A stretch of DNA of 9,361 nt from Anaerolineales bacterium (GCA_025056515.1 JANWWB010000253.1:1-9361), one strand, 5' to 3'. Positions 1 to 6,753 are shown, numbered from the stretch's first letter. The notes: generated by a model from the sequence alone, not told the origin. Numbers and translations are program-made.

Positions 1-71
1 GCGATGCGGTTGACCCTCGTCGTCGTTTCATTCAGACCCACGCTCGCGCCGTGCGTAACTTGGACATTTGA
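1..71 (+). CDS. gyrB: DNA gyrase / topoisomerase IV subunit B, C-terminal end only (partial)
   Basis: The window opens inside a gene whose last 22 complete codons run from base 3 to the TGA at 69-71. Bases 1-2 (gc) fit the end of a Gly codon. The visible tail reads Gly-Asp-Ala-Val-Asp-Pro-Arg-Arg-Arg-Phe-Ile and ends in Asn-Leu-Asp-Ile. This matches the conserved extreme C-terminus of GyrB/ParE proteins (Gly-x-x-Val-x-Pro-Arg-Arg-x-Phe-Ile-x(n)-Asn-hydrophobic-Asp-Ile). Subunit B carries the ATPase and TOPRIM domains of the enzyme that introduces or removes supercoils, but both lie outside the window. GyrB and ParE cannot be told apart from this tail alone; the Asn-x-Asp-Ile ending favours GyrB. 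The next gene, xpt, starts 81 bases downstream on the same strand. Confidence 0.82.
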   Translation, partial: DAVDPRRRFIQTHARAVRNLDI

Positions 72-143
72 CCAAGCATTCCAAAGAAAGGCGGGGAAAA
101 CAAATCACAACTGTTGGGAGAATACGCCAACTTATTCAAACCC

Positions 144-148
144 GGAGG
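144..148 (+). promoter_or_regulatory. Ribosome binding site that fixes the xpt start
   Basis: GGAGG lies 4 bases before ATG 153. It supports that ATG over the in-frame TTG at 114, which has no comparable site and would add 13 residues that the family lacks. Confidence 0.75.
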
Positions 149-152
149 TAGT

Positions 153-728
153 ATGCAAGAACTGATTGAACGGATTCGACGGGAGGGGAAAAACCTGGGC
201 AATGGCATTCTCAAGGTGGACGGCTTTGTCAACCATCAAGTGGACCCGCGTCTGATGGATGCCTGTGGGCGTGAACTTGCACGGCGCTTTGCTCATGTAG
301 GCGCAACAAAAGTACTGACCGCCGAAATCTCCGGCATCGCTCCGGCCGTGACGACAGCTTTACATTTAGGCATCCCGGTCGTCTACGCCCGCAAAACCAA
401 ACCGATTACCATGCCCGATCAAATTTTCCTCACCCTGGCTCCCTCACATACCAAAGGGCGTATGGTCGAACTCATCGTCTCGCCCGAATATCTAGGCATA
501 GGGGAGCGTATTCTCATCATCGATGACTTCCTGGCCACCGGCGCAACCATCCTTGGCTTGGCGCGTCTGGCGCAAGCTGCCGGGGCAACGATTGTCGGCA
601 TCGGGACTCTGATTGAAAAGACCTTTGAGGGCGGGCGCGCCGTCCTGGCACACCTTGGCGTCCCCATCGAGTCTCTGGCTGTCATTACTTCGATGGATAA
701 CGGCAAGATTGTTTTTGAGGGCGAATAG
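153..728 (+). CDS. xpt: Xanthine phosphoribosyltransferase
   Basis: This cytosolic purine-salvage enzyme transfers the phosphoribosyl group of PRPP to xanthine, giving XMP. The 191-residue protein matches the usual Xpt length (about 190) and aligns along its whole length with what I recall of the Bacillus enzyme. Shared features are an N-terminal segment containing Leu-Lys-Val-Asp-x-Phe-x-Asn-His-Gln, the Ser-Gly-Ile-Ala-Pro-Ala-Val loop, Pro-Val-Val-Tyr-Ala-Arg-Lys, and the PRPP-binding motif [11 protein letters not shown] near residues 120-130. A conserved Gly-Ile-Gly-x-Leu-Ile-Glu-Lys-x-Phe follows. The ATG at 153 was chosen for its GGAGG site and for family length. guaA begins 7 bases after the stop codon, so the two are probably co-transcribed, and the product XMP is the substrate of GuaA. 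I see no purine riboswitch upstream. An adenine-type phosphoribosyltransferase is less likely given the full-length match. Confidence 0.95.
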   Translation: MQELIERIRREGKNLGNGILKVDGFVNHQVDPRLMDACGRELARRFAHVGATKVLTAEISGIAPAVTTALHLGIPVVYARKTKPITMPDQIFLTLAPSHTKGRMVELIVSPEYLGIGERILIIDDFLATGATILGLARLAQAAGATIVGIGTLIEKTFEGGRAVLAHLGVPIESLAVITSMDNGKIVFEGE

Positions 729-735
729 ACCCGGC

Positions 736-2277
736 ATGAACGATGCCATCGCCATTCTCGATTTCGGCTCACAATATGCTCAGCTGATTGCCCGTCGGGT
801 GCGTGAGGCACACGTCTACTGCGAACTTTTCCCGTGGGACGCTCCGAAAGAGACCGTGCTAGCGCTTCCTCCCAAAGGTTTCATCCTCTCCGGTGGACCG
901 GCCTCGGTCTATGTCCCTGGCGCCCCTACGCTGCCTCGCTATGTCCTTGAGTCCGGTTTGCCCATCCTTGGCATCTGCTATGGGATGCAGCTCTTGGCCC
1001 ATACGCTGGGAGGCAAGGTCCATCCCTCACCCGAGCGTGAATATGGATTTGCCCAGGTCAAAACCTTGCTTGCCAACCCCATCCTACCGGGAGAGAGTTG
1101 CCAGGTGTGGATGTCTCACGGCGACCGCATCACCGAGTTACCTCCCGGTTTTGTGACACTGGCTCAGTCTGCCAATAGCCCAATTGCGGCCATGGGCGAT
1201 TTTGAACGCAACTACTACGGCCTGCAATTTCACCCCGAGGTGAAACATACCGAAAGAGGCGCAGATATTTTACGCCGCTTTGCCGTAGAAATCTGTGGCT
1301 GTGCACCAAGCTGGACGCCCGCGTCCATTATCGAAGCCAGCATCGCCCGAATCCGCACCCAGGTTGGCAAAGAACGAGTCCTGGCAGCAGTCAGCGGCGG
1401 CGTAGATTCATCGGTGGCAACCGCCTTGGTGCATCGTGCCATCGGCGATCAACTGGTAGCTGTCTTTGTGGACACCGGCCTGCTGCGCCAAGGGGAGCCG
1501 GAGCAAGTTGTGCGGACTTTTCGCGAACAGATGGGGGTGGAATTGATCGCTGTCGATGCTGCCGAAGAGTTTTTTGCAGCACTGGCAGGCGTGTTCGAAC
1601 CAGAACAAAAGCGGCGTATCGTCGGCGAAACATTTATCCGCATCTTTGAGCGCCAAGCCAAGCGTCTGGGTTCCCCAAAGTTCCTCGTCCAAGGCACAAT
1701 ATACCCTGATGTGGTCGAATCCGCTGCCCCCGACCGGAGCAAGGCAGCCAAGATCAAGTCGCATCATAATGTCGGTGGCTTGCCAGCAGAGATGGACTTT
1801 CGCTTAGTTGAACCATTGCGCTATCTCTTCAAAGATGAAGTGAGGGCAGTAGGCGAAGCCTTAGGCCTACCCGAATCAATGGTATGGCGACAACCGTTCC
1901 CCGGCCCGGGATTGAGTGTGCGCGTCTTGGGCGAAGTGACGCGCGAACGCGTCGCCCGGCTACGAGCAGCAGACGCAATTTTCATCGAGGAGTTGACCCG
2001 CGCCGGTCTACTCGGGAAGAACGGGCAGGTCGCTCAAGCCTTTGCCGCCCTGCTACCCGTTCGGTCGGTCGGCGTAATGGGCGATGAACGCACTTATCAA
2101 GAGACCTGCGTCCTGCGCGCCGTCACCACCGAAGATTTCATGACCGCCGATTGGGCACGCTTGCCTCAGGATTTGCTGGCGCAGGTAGCCAACCGCATTG
2201 TCAATGAAGTGCACGGAATCAACCGTGTGGTGTATGATATAACCAGCAAGCCGCCCGCAACGATTGAGTGGGAATGA
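736..2277 (+). CDS. guaA: GMP synthase (glutamine-hydrolysing)
   Basis: GuaA makes GMP from XMP, ATP and glutamine, the last step of guanine nucleotide synthesis. The 513-residue protein is complete by family standards. Residues 1-190 are a class I glutamine amidotransferase with nucleophile Cys81 in Gly-Ile-Cys-Tyr-Gly-Met-Gln and His166/Glu168 in Gln-Phe-His-Pro-Glu. An ATP-pyrophosphatase domain follows, with the P-loop Ser-Gly-Gly-Val-Asp-Ser-Ser at 220-226. The C-terminal dimerisation domain ends in the family signature Tyr-Asp-Ile-Thr-Ser-Lys-Pro-Pro-x-Thr-Ile-Glu-Trp-Glu. The reading frame stays open upstream to about 613, inside xpt, but ATG 736 gives the conserved beginning (Ile-Leu-Asp-Phe-Gly-Ser-Gln-Tyr). 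There is no strong Shine-Dalgarno sequence. With only 7 bases after the xpt stop, translation may be coupled. No frameshift or missing catalytic residue was seen. Confidence 0.98.
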   Translation: MNDAIAILDFGSQYAQLIARRVREAHVYCELFPWDAPKETVLALPPKGFILSGGPASVYVPGAPTLPRYVLESGLPILGICYGMQLLAHTLGGKVHPSPEREYGFAQVKTLLANPILPGESCQVWMSHGDRITELPPGFVTLAQSANSPIAAMGDFERNYYGLQFHPEVKHTERGADILRRFAVEICGCAPSWTPASIIEASIARIRTQVGKERVLAAVSGGVDSSVATALVHRAIGDQLVAVFVDTGLLRQGEPEQVVRTFREQMGVELIAVDAAEEFFAALAGVFEPEQKRRIVGETFIRIFERQAKRLGSPKFLVQGTIYPDVVESAAPDRSKAAKIKSHHNVGGLPAEMDFRLVEPLRYLFKDEVRAVGEALGLPESMVWRQPFPGPGLSVRVLGEVTRERVARLRAADAIFIEELTRAGLLGKNGQVAQAFAALLPVRSVGVMGDERTYQETCVLRAVTTEDFMTADWARLPQDLLAQVANRIVNEVHGINRVVYDITSKPPATIEWE

Positions 2278-2314
2278 TTCTGTCCTTTATCCATGTTTAG
2301 AACACAAAAACAGG

Positions 2315-2320
2315 TAAAAT
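2315..2320 (+). promoter_or_regulatory. Putative -10 box just before the vWA/FHA gene
   Basis: TAAAAT ends 6 bases before GTG 2327, so a transcript would begin at or next to the start codon (leaderless). No Shine-Dalgarno sequence precedes the GTG. I could not find a convincing -35 box at the right distance, so this rests on the -10 match and its placement. Confidence 0.45.
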
Positions 2321-2326
2321 AGCACC

Positions 2327-4156
2327 GTGCGCAAACTAGCGTTGTTTTTCCTCGCGATTGCTCTCGTACTAACCGGAACCCGAGGAGCCGTTCGCGCTCA
2401 AAACACCGGACGAGCGACCCTGTTTGCGCTCGAGACCTCCGCCTTTCCAACATTCCGAGTCTTGCTCGATGTCTTCGATGCTCATGGTAATTTCGTCACC
2501 GACCTTTTGGCAGGCGAAATTACCCTACTCGAAGATCATCAGCCTCTAGCCCCAACCCGCTTAGAACTACTCCGCCCGGGAGTTCAATTCGCCGTAGCGC
2601 TTGACCCCGATCGTTCGTTCGGCCTGCGCACCGGAGATAGCGTCTCCCGCCTAGAACGAATAAAAACCGCGTTGCTTGCCTGGGCACAAAGGACTTCACC
2701 TGAACAGAGAGATAGTCTGCATCTTGCTCTAACCGGCATCGGGCTGAAAGAGAATTTGACCCCACAAGCTTTCTACGAGACCCTCAGCGCTTATCAGCCA
2801 GACTTGGTGACCATCAAACCTTCGCTGGATACGCTCTCCCAGGCGTTAGACGCCGTCTCCGGGGCACCGCTTGAACCAGGAATGAAACGGGTCGTCCTGT
2901 ACATTGCATCACCCCCTGCCGCTTCGGCCGTTTCTCTTCTACAAAATATGACCCAACGCGCCGAAGATTTGAATATCCGTGTGCATGTCTGGATTGTGAT
3001 GCCATTCGGTCAAGCCTCGACCGAGGCAGTTGTGGCGCTGAAAGACCTTGCCTTACGCACCGGCGGTCAATATGTGGTCTTTGACCCGGCTAATTCCCTT
3101 CCTGATCTCGAGTCCTACTTGGCGCCATTGCGCTTTGTCTATGCGCTGGAGTACCGCTCTACCATTCGTAGCGGCAATCCACATACGCTCTCGGTGCAGA
3201 TTACGCGCAACGGCGAAATCTTGAGCAGCAATACCCTGACCTTTGACTTTACCGTCCTGCCGCCGACCCCGATTCTGGTCTCGCCGCCGGAACAGATTGT
3301 ACGTCAGGGGGCCGATCGTTTCCAAACCGATTTTTCGCTCTTTCGACCGACCCAACAAGAAATCCAAGCGTTGTTCGAATTTCCAGATGGTCATCCCCGC
3401 CGCCTAACGCGCACAGCCCTGTATGTAGACGGTACGTTGGTGGACGAAAACACAAGCGAACCCTTCGACCGCTTTTTTTGGGATCTTAGTGAGTATCGTA
3501 GTAGCGCCGAACATCTTCTTCAGGTAGAAGCCGTTGACGAATTAGGCCTAAGCAATGTCAGCCTTGCTACTCCGGTCAAAGTAACCGTTATACAGCCAGA
3601 ACGCGGCTTGGCAGCTTTTCTGGCCATCAACAGTCGCCGCTTGCTCATCATTGCTATCAGTTTGGCAGGATTGACCTTGGTCATTTCTTTATTGGTGGGC
3701 TTGCGACACAAACGCTCCGCTCCTCCCTCTCAAGACAAGCACTTATCAGGAAAACCAACCTCTTTGCGACAAACTCTTAAGCTATCACGCGGGGCATCGA
3801 AGCAGCCTGAAGCGTATCTTGTGCGACTAAAAGAAGACGGCGAAGCGTTTGACGCACCGCCTCTTTCCCTCAATGCCGAAGAGACTGTTTTCGGCACAGA
3901 CCCCTTATATGCTACTCGCGTCCTCAACGACCCCTCGGTTTCTCCCGTCCATGCACGTCTTAAGTACGCCCAAGGTCAATTCATTTTGGAAGATGCCAAA
4001 TCGGTCGCCGGAACTTGGGTTAACTACGAACGCCTTGAGGCGCCGCGCACCCTGAAGCATGGAGATATTCTTCATATCGGGCGCGTGTGTTACCGTTTTC
4101 TCTTGCGCAAACCTCCGTTCCTTCCTCCTCCCGAAATTAAATCGCTAGAAAAATGA
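2327..4156 (+). CDS. Exported vWA-like protein with one membrane helix and a cytoplasmic FHA domain
   Basis: The 609-residue protein has four regions. Residues 1-24 form a signal peptide with an Ala-x-x-Ala end. Residues about 40-265 resemble von Willebrand factor A-related proteins: an extracytoplasmic strand region with Asp-Ala-His-Gly-Asn-Phe-Val, then a Rossmann-like part whose metal site (Asp93-Pro-Asp-Arg-Ser-Phe) is degenerate. Residues about 310-422 may be an Ig-like beta domain. A membrane helix spans 437-458, followed by basic residues, which puts the tail in the cytoplasm. Residues 519-592 form a forkhead-associated domain with Gly523, Ser539-x-x-His542, Gly562-Thr563 and Val565-Asn566. 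FHA domains usually bind phosphothreonine, but here the Arg after the first Gly is Thr and the Arg after the conserved Ser is Pro. GTG is the likely start; it gives a clean signal peptide. The stop overlaps the start of the PP2C gene (ATGA), so the two are probably one operon. The partner and the sensed signal are unknown. Confidence 0.85.
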   Translation: MRKLALFFLAIALVLTGTRGAVRAQNTGRATLFALETSAFPTFRVLLDVFDAHGNFVTDLLAGEITLLEDHQPLAPTRLELLRPGVQFAVALDPDRSFGLRTGDSVSRLERIKTALLAWAQRTSPEQRDSLHLALTGIGLKENLTPQAFYETLSAYQPDLVTIKPSLDTLSQALDAVSGAPLEPGMKRVVLYIASPPAASAVSLLQNMTQRAEDLNIRVHVWIVMPFGQASTEAVVALKDLALRTGGQYVVFDPANSLPDLESYLAPLRFVYALEYRSTIRSGNPHTLSVQITRNGEILSSNTLTFDFTVLPPTPILVSPPEQIVRQGADRFQTDFSLFRPTQQEIQALFEFPDGHPRRLTRTALYVDGTLVDENTSEPFDRFFWDLSEYRSSAEHLLQVEAVDELGLSNVSLATPVKVTVIQPERGLAAFLAINSRRLLIIAISLAGLTLVISLLVGLRHKRSAPPSQDKHLSGKPTSLRQTLKLSRGASKQPEAYLVRLKEDGEAFDAPPLSLNAEETVFGTDPLYATRVLNDPSVSPVHARLKYAQGQFILEDAKSVAGTWVNYERLEAPRTLKHGDILHIGRVCYRFLLRKPPFLPPPEIKSLEK

Positions 4157-5094
4157 TACAGATTTCCCACTCTCACCTTTACACTGCGGCTCTCACACAC
4201 CCCGGCATGGGGGGACGACCCAACGAAGATCGTTTTGCCATTTTAGCTTTTCGTCTCTCCTCAGAAAACCCAACGCCATCTGTCTTTGCGATTGTCTCGG
4301 ATGGAATCGGTGGTCATCGCGCCGGGGAAGTGGCTGCAGAAATGGCCGTGGAACAAATTTGTCAGATCGTCGCTCAATCAGATGCCGGGAATCCGCTCGC
4401 AATCTTACAACAAGCGATTCAAACGGCAGGTCAAAACATCGCTTTGCGGGCCCAAGGGGATACGCAGATGCAAGGTATGGGCACCACCTGTGCCTGCGCC
4501 TGGGTAATCGGAACCCAGTTGTACATCGCTTCCGTAGGCGATTCTCGCATTTATCTCTTACGCCAGGGTCGCTTGAGGCAACTCACCGTGGACCATACCT
4601 GGGTGCAGGAAGCAATCGAAAAGGGATTTCTAAGCCCAGAGCAGGCCGTCAATCATATTAACCAACACGTCATCCGACGTTATCTCGGGTCCAGCAAGCC
4701 CCCACAGGCCGATATTCGCTTGAAATTGGCAACCGAAGAAACCGATACACAGGCACGCGCGAACCAAGGGATGTCACTTTGGCCTAACGATGTAATCTTA
4801 CTCTGCACAGACGGCTTGACCGATGTCGTATCAGACGAACAAATTGAGACGGTGCTTCGGAATACCAAAGATGTGCAACACGCCGCCCATCAACTGATTG
4901 ACCTAGCCTGTCAGCGTCAGGGCCGCGATAACATTACCGCCCTACTCTTAAAAATGCCATCTCTTTCCCCAACAAGAACTTTACCTTGGAAGAACTGGAT
5001 CACCATCGGAGCAGCTGTATTGTTGGCCTTGGCTTTCTTGGTACTTTTCTTTGCCTGGCTGGTGTTCAGGGTGATTTTGCCACCCACTGGGTAA
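4153..5094 (+). CDS. PP2C-type Ser/Thr protein phosphatase with C-terminal membrane helix
   Basis: This is a metal-dependent phosphatase that removes phosphate from Ser/Thr of target proteins at the inner face of the membrane. The 313-residue protein has the PP2C motifs in order: Arg-Pro-Asn-Glu25-Asp26, Ser-Asp50-Gly-Ile-Gly-Gly-His with Gly-Glu after it, Gly-Met-Gly-Thr-Thr near 108-112, Ser-Val-Gly-Asp130-Ser-Arg, Leu-Cys-Thr-Asp220-Gly-Leu, and Gly-Arg-Asp259-Asn. The metal-binding acidic residues are therefore present and the enzyme should be active. The first motif is slightly compact: one residue lies between Arg and Asn-Glu-Asp instead of the usual two. The loop at about 190-212 seems longer than in short bacterial relatives. 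Residues 282-306 form a hydrophobic helix that anchors the protein. The start codon lies inside the stop region of the FHA gene (4-base overlap), which suggests coupled translation and joint function. No Ser/Thr kinase is in the window. Confidence 0.93.
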   Translation: MIQISHSHLYTAALTHPGMGGRPNEDRFAILAFRLSSENPTPSVFAIVSDGIGGHRAGEVAAEMAVEQICQIVAQSDAGNPLAILQQAIQTAGQNIALRAQGDTQMQGMGTTCACAWVIGTQLYIASVGDSRIYLLRQGRLRQLTVDHTWVQEAIEKGFLSPEQAVNHINQHVIRRYLGSSKPPQADIRLKLATEETDTQARANQGMSLWPNDVILLCTDGLTDVVSDEQIETVLRNTKDVQHAAHQLIDLACQRQGRDNITALLLKMPSLSPTRTLPWKNWITIGAAVLLALAFLVLFFAWLVFRVILPPTG

Positions 5095-5095
5095 C

Positions 5096-5129
5096 AAAAA
5101 AGCCCCCAGGATGGGGGACGATGGCTTTT
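5096..5129. terminator. Bidirectional intrinsic terminator between convergent genes
   Basis: CCCCCA (5103-5108) pairs with TGGGGG (5112-5117) around the 3-base loop GGA. Read on the minus strand, the hairpin is followed by C and then six T, a strong intrinsic terminator for the LysM gene. On the plus strand, an outer arm (AAAAG at 5098-5102 with CTTTT at 5125-5129) ends in four T and can serve the PP2C gene, more weakly. It lies 1 base after the PP2C stop and 17 bases beyond the LysM stop, where two converging units should end. Confidence 0.82.
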
Positions 5130-5145
5130 CAACCCTCTTGCATCT

Positions 5146-5958
5146 TCATCGCTGGCGCATCATCACCCAGGTGTAGATTCCCAAGCCAATGCCACCGACG
5201 ATCAGCACAAATCCAAAGATACCCAACACGGGGGATGGGTTGTTGTTTGTAGCATCCGGTTCAACACTGCGAAGTTGCGCCCCAAAGTCCAGATAACTGA
5301 CATCCCCTGGCGCAACTTCAATGGTCATGTTCATAACCGTTGTAGGGTTATACCCATCCGGAGCAGCAGCGCTGACCGTGTAAAAACCGGGTTGAAGATT
5401 GGCAAAACAAGCGCGTTGAGCATCTTCAGTAAGCGGGTCAATTGCGTCTACAGTCGTTTGGGTCTGTGAGAACTGGCCATTTAAGCTGATGATGCTAACA
5501 GCCCCTCCTTCGATTCCCATTTCAGTTTCCTGGCGCAAGGCATCGCCGTTGGCATCCAAGTAGAGCAAAACGCAAATCTCGCCACTACCTCCCTTGCCTG
5601 GGGTCGGGGTCGGTTGAGTCGGCATAGGTGTTGGAGTGGGGCCGGGCGTTGGAGAAGCCGATGCCGGCCCACCAATGCCAATCAGCAGTTGTTGTCCTGC
5701 GCGCAGGTCACATCGCTCATTCAATTGATTGGTCACCCGCAAATAGTCCACCGAAACGCCGGTTAGCAAGGAAATGCGCAAACAGGTATCGCCCGGTTGG
5801 ACGATGTAAATGATGCGGCCATCAGGTAAAGCGGTCGGGGTGGCGTACTGGGTTTGAAACTCCGGCGCTGCGCCAACCGACCACTGGAGTCGCCAGCCCA
5901 AGAAAACCAGCAAGAGGAGAGAGAGAGCAAGGACAACTTTTTTCATCGACTCAGGCAT
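5146..5958 (-). CDS. Exported LysM protein with Pro/Thr linker, B-type repeat-like domain and C-terminal membrane helix
   Basis: The 270-residue protein starts with a hydrophobic stretch at 8-27 that is a signal peptide or anchor. A LysM domain at about 50-93 has Tyr-x-Val-Gln-Pro-Gly-Asp-Thr and Leu-x-x-Gly-Gln-Gln-Leu-Leu-Ile; such domains bind N-acetylglucosamine glycans, usually peptidoglycan. Cys59 and Cys83 within it could form a disulfide. A linker at 98-125 is rich in Pro, Thr and Gly. Residues 127-228 resemble SdrD B-like/Cna-B-like beta domains: Leu-Tyr-Leu-Asp-Ala-Asn-Gly-Asp, then Glu-x-Gly-Ile-x-Gly, and near the end Pro-Gly-Phe-Tyr-Thr-Val. A second helix at 243-266 is followed by basic residues. 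The likely role is a cell-wall-facing structural protein; no catalytic domain is visible. Initiation may be at ATG 5958 or at the internal Met5 (5946), because TATAAT lies 4 bases before the first ATG. The gene converges on the PP2C gene and follows the VTE5-like gene with a 47-base gap. Confidence 0.82.
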   Translation of the reverse strand: MPESMKKVVLALSLLLLVFLGWRLQWSVGAAPEFQTQYATPTALPDGRIIYIVQPGDTCLRISLLTGVSVDYLRVTNQLNERCDLRAGQQLLIGIGGPASASPTPGPTPTPMPTQPTPTPGKGGSGEICVLLYLDANGDALRQETEMGIEGGAVSIISLNGQFSQTQTTVDAIDPLTEDAQRACFANLQPGFYTVSAAAPDGYNPTTVMNMTIEVAPGDVSYLDFGAQLRSVEPDATNNNPSPVLGIFGFVLIVGGIGLGIYTWVMMRQR

Positions 5959-5962
5959 CTGG

Positions 5963-5968
5963 ATTATA
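5963..5968 (-). promoter_or_regulatory. Consensus -10 box for the LysM gene
   Basis: The minus strand reads TATAAT, ending 4 bases before ATG 5958 and 16 bases before the second in-frame ATG at 5946. Transcription would begin at about 5956, within the first ATG. The gene is therefore either leaderless from near this codon or starts at Met5 with a leader of about ten bases. No good -35 box was seen. Confidence 0.5.
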
Positions 5969-6005
5969 TCATTGAGTTCACTTCAAAAGGATGGTTGCGC
6001 CCGTT

Positions 6006-6713
6006 TCATGAGAACAAGAGATGTCCTAACAAGATTGTCGCTAAAGTCACAGTAACGTTATCTATATCCTCGAGCGGCAAGGATTCGACCAGGGTTCCTA
6101 CCAGCGCTAGCAGAGTGATCGGCATCAGGTAAACCGAAAACGGCGCCGGGAAGACACCTGCAGCGGTAAAAACGGCCAAGATGAACGCCGAAAGCGCCCA
6201 TCCACCTAGGAACATGCCTAACGAACCGAACCAAGTCTTGCGTTTGCTCCACGGCAATGGCGCCGACTTTAAGCTACGCCCAAGCACATCGGCTAATCCA
6301 TCCCCGCCACACATCAACATCAGGGCAGTAATGCCTATTGGCGAAGTCTTCCAATAGACAATCGTCATAACCACAAAAACGATACCGTAAAACAGCGGTC
6401 CGCGCAGAATCTCGCGTCGATCACCCGAACGCGACATCGCCTTGACCGAAGCATCATCGCGGATTAGTCCCAAACCAATCAGAGCGAACTGAACTGTAAA
6501 AAGAAGAGGTACCAACGCTGCCAGGTAACGCGCGTACCAAACGTCATCCGGAAATAATAACCAACATAGGACAAACAAGGGACCGGTCAAAATATGAATG
6601 AGCTTGCGGCTCAAGCGGCTATCTATCCAGCCTCGGTGAGCAGCAAAATCAAGAGAACGCAATTCGAACAAGGCAACCAAAAGAGTGATGAGTAGAGCCA
6701 GAAAAGGATTCAT
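6006..6713 (-). CDS. VTE5/dolichol-kinase-like membrane protein (polyprenol or phytol kinase family)
   Basis: This 235-residue integral membrane protein belongs to the family of phytol kinase VTE5, farnesol kinase, dolichol kinase Sec59 and, more distantly, CDP-diglyceride synthases. Characterised members use CTP or another NTP to phosphorylate an isoprenoid alcohol. Visible family marks are Ser-Arg-Lys-Leu-Ile-His-Ile-Leu-Thr-Gly at 35-44, Ser-Arg-Ser-Gly-Asp-Arg-Arg-Glu at 94-101, and Leu-Arg-Gly-Pro-Leu-Phe-Tyr-Gly directly after it. Next come Cys-Gly-Gly-Asp-Gly-Leu-Ala-Asp at 135-142, Lys-Arg-Lys-Thr-Trp-x-Gly-Ser at 157-164, and a C-terminal Val-Glu-Ser-Leu-Pro near 209. Roughly six hydrophobic segments are visible. 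The start is supported by GAGG at 6725-6722, 8 bases before the ATG. The substrate cannot be told from sequence. In a non-phototroph, a salvage or carrier-lipid role (farnesol, polyprenol) is more likely than tocopherol or chlorophyll phytol recycling. The LysM gene lies downstream on the same strand. Confidence 0.85.
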   Translation of the reverse strand: MNPFLALLITLLVALFELRSLDFAAHRGWIDSRLSRKLIHILTGPLFVLCWLLFPDDVWYARYLAALVPLLFTVQFALIGLGLIRDDASVKAMSRSGDRREILRGPLFYGIVFVVMTIVYWKTSPIGITALMLMCGGDGLADVLGRSLKSAPLPWSKRKTWFGSLGMFLGGWALSAFILAVFTAAGVFPAPFSVYLMPITLLALVGTLVESLPLEDIDNVTVTLATILLGHLLFS

Positions 6714-6721
6714 AACAACAT

Positions 6722-6725
6722 CCTC
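6722..6725 (-). promoter_or_regulatory. Ribosome binding site of the VTE5-like gene
   Basis: The minus strand reads TTGAGGA, with GAGG 8 bases before ATG 6713. Unlike the LysM gene, this gene has a conventional leader. Confidence 0.6.
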
Positions 6726-6738
6726 AAGTCAAAGTCTA

Positions 6739-6753
6739 GGATAGAGACTATCC
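6739..6753. repeat. Short inverted repeat upstream of the VTE5-like gene
   Basis: GGATAG and CTATCC (6739-6744 and 6748-6753) form a perfect 6-base dyad around AGA. It lies about 26-40 bases before ATG 6713, where an operator could sit. It has no T-tract and is too short to be a good terminator. It may be chance. Confidence 0.35.

Noticed and set aside
114..152. TTG start that would extend Xpt by 13 residues
   Set aside because: No ribosome binding site there, and ATG 153 has GGAGG and gives the family length.
72..152. Purine riboswitch or attenuator before xpt
   Set aside because: Only a weak stem (GTTGG 113-117 with CCAAC 127-131) is visible. There is no three-way junction pattern of a purine aptamer and no T-tract.
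613..735. Upstream extension of the GuaA frame into xpt
   Set aside because: It overlaps xpt coding sequence and precedes the conserved GuaA N-terminus at ATG 736.
5600..5646. G-rich stretch as a possible G-quadruplex
   Set aside because: The four G runs are split by a 28-base middle gap, and the pattern follows from Pro/Thr codons of the linker on the opposite strand.
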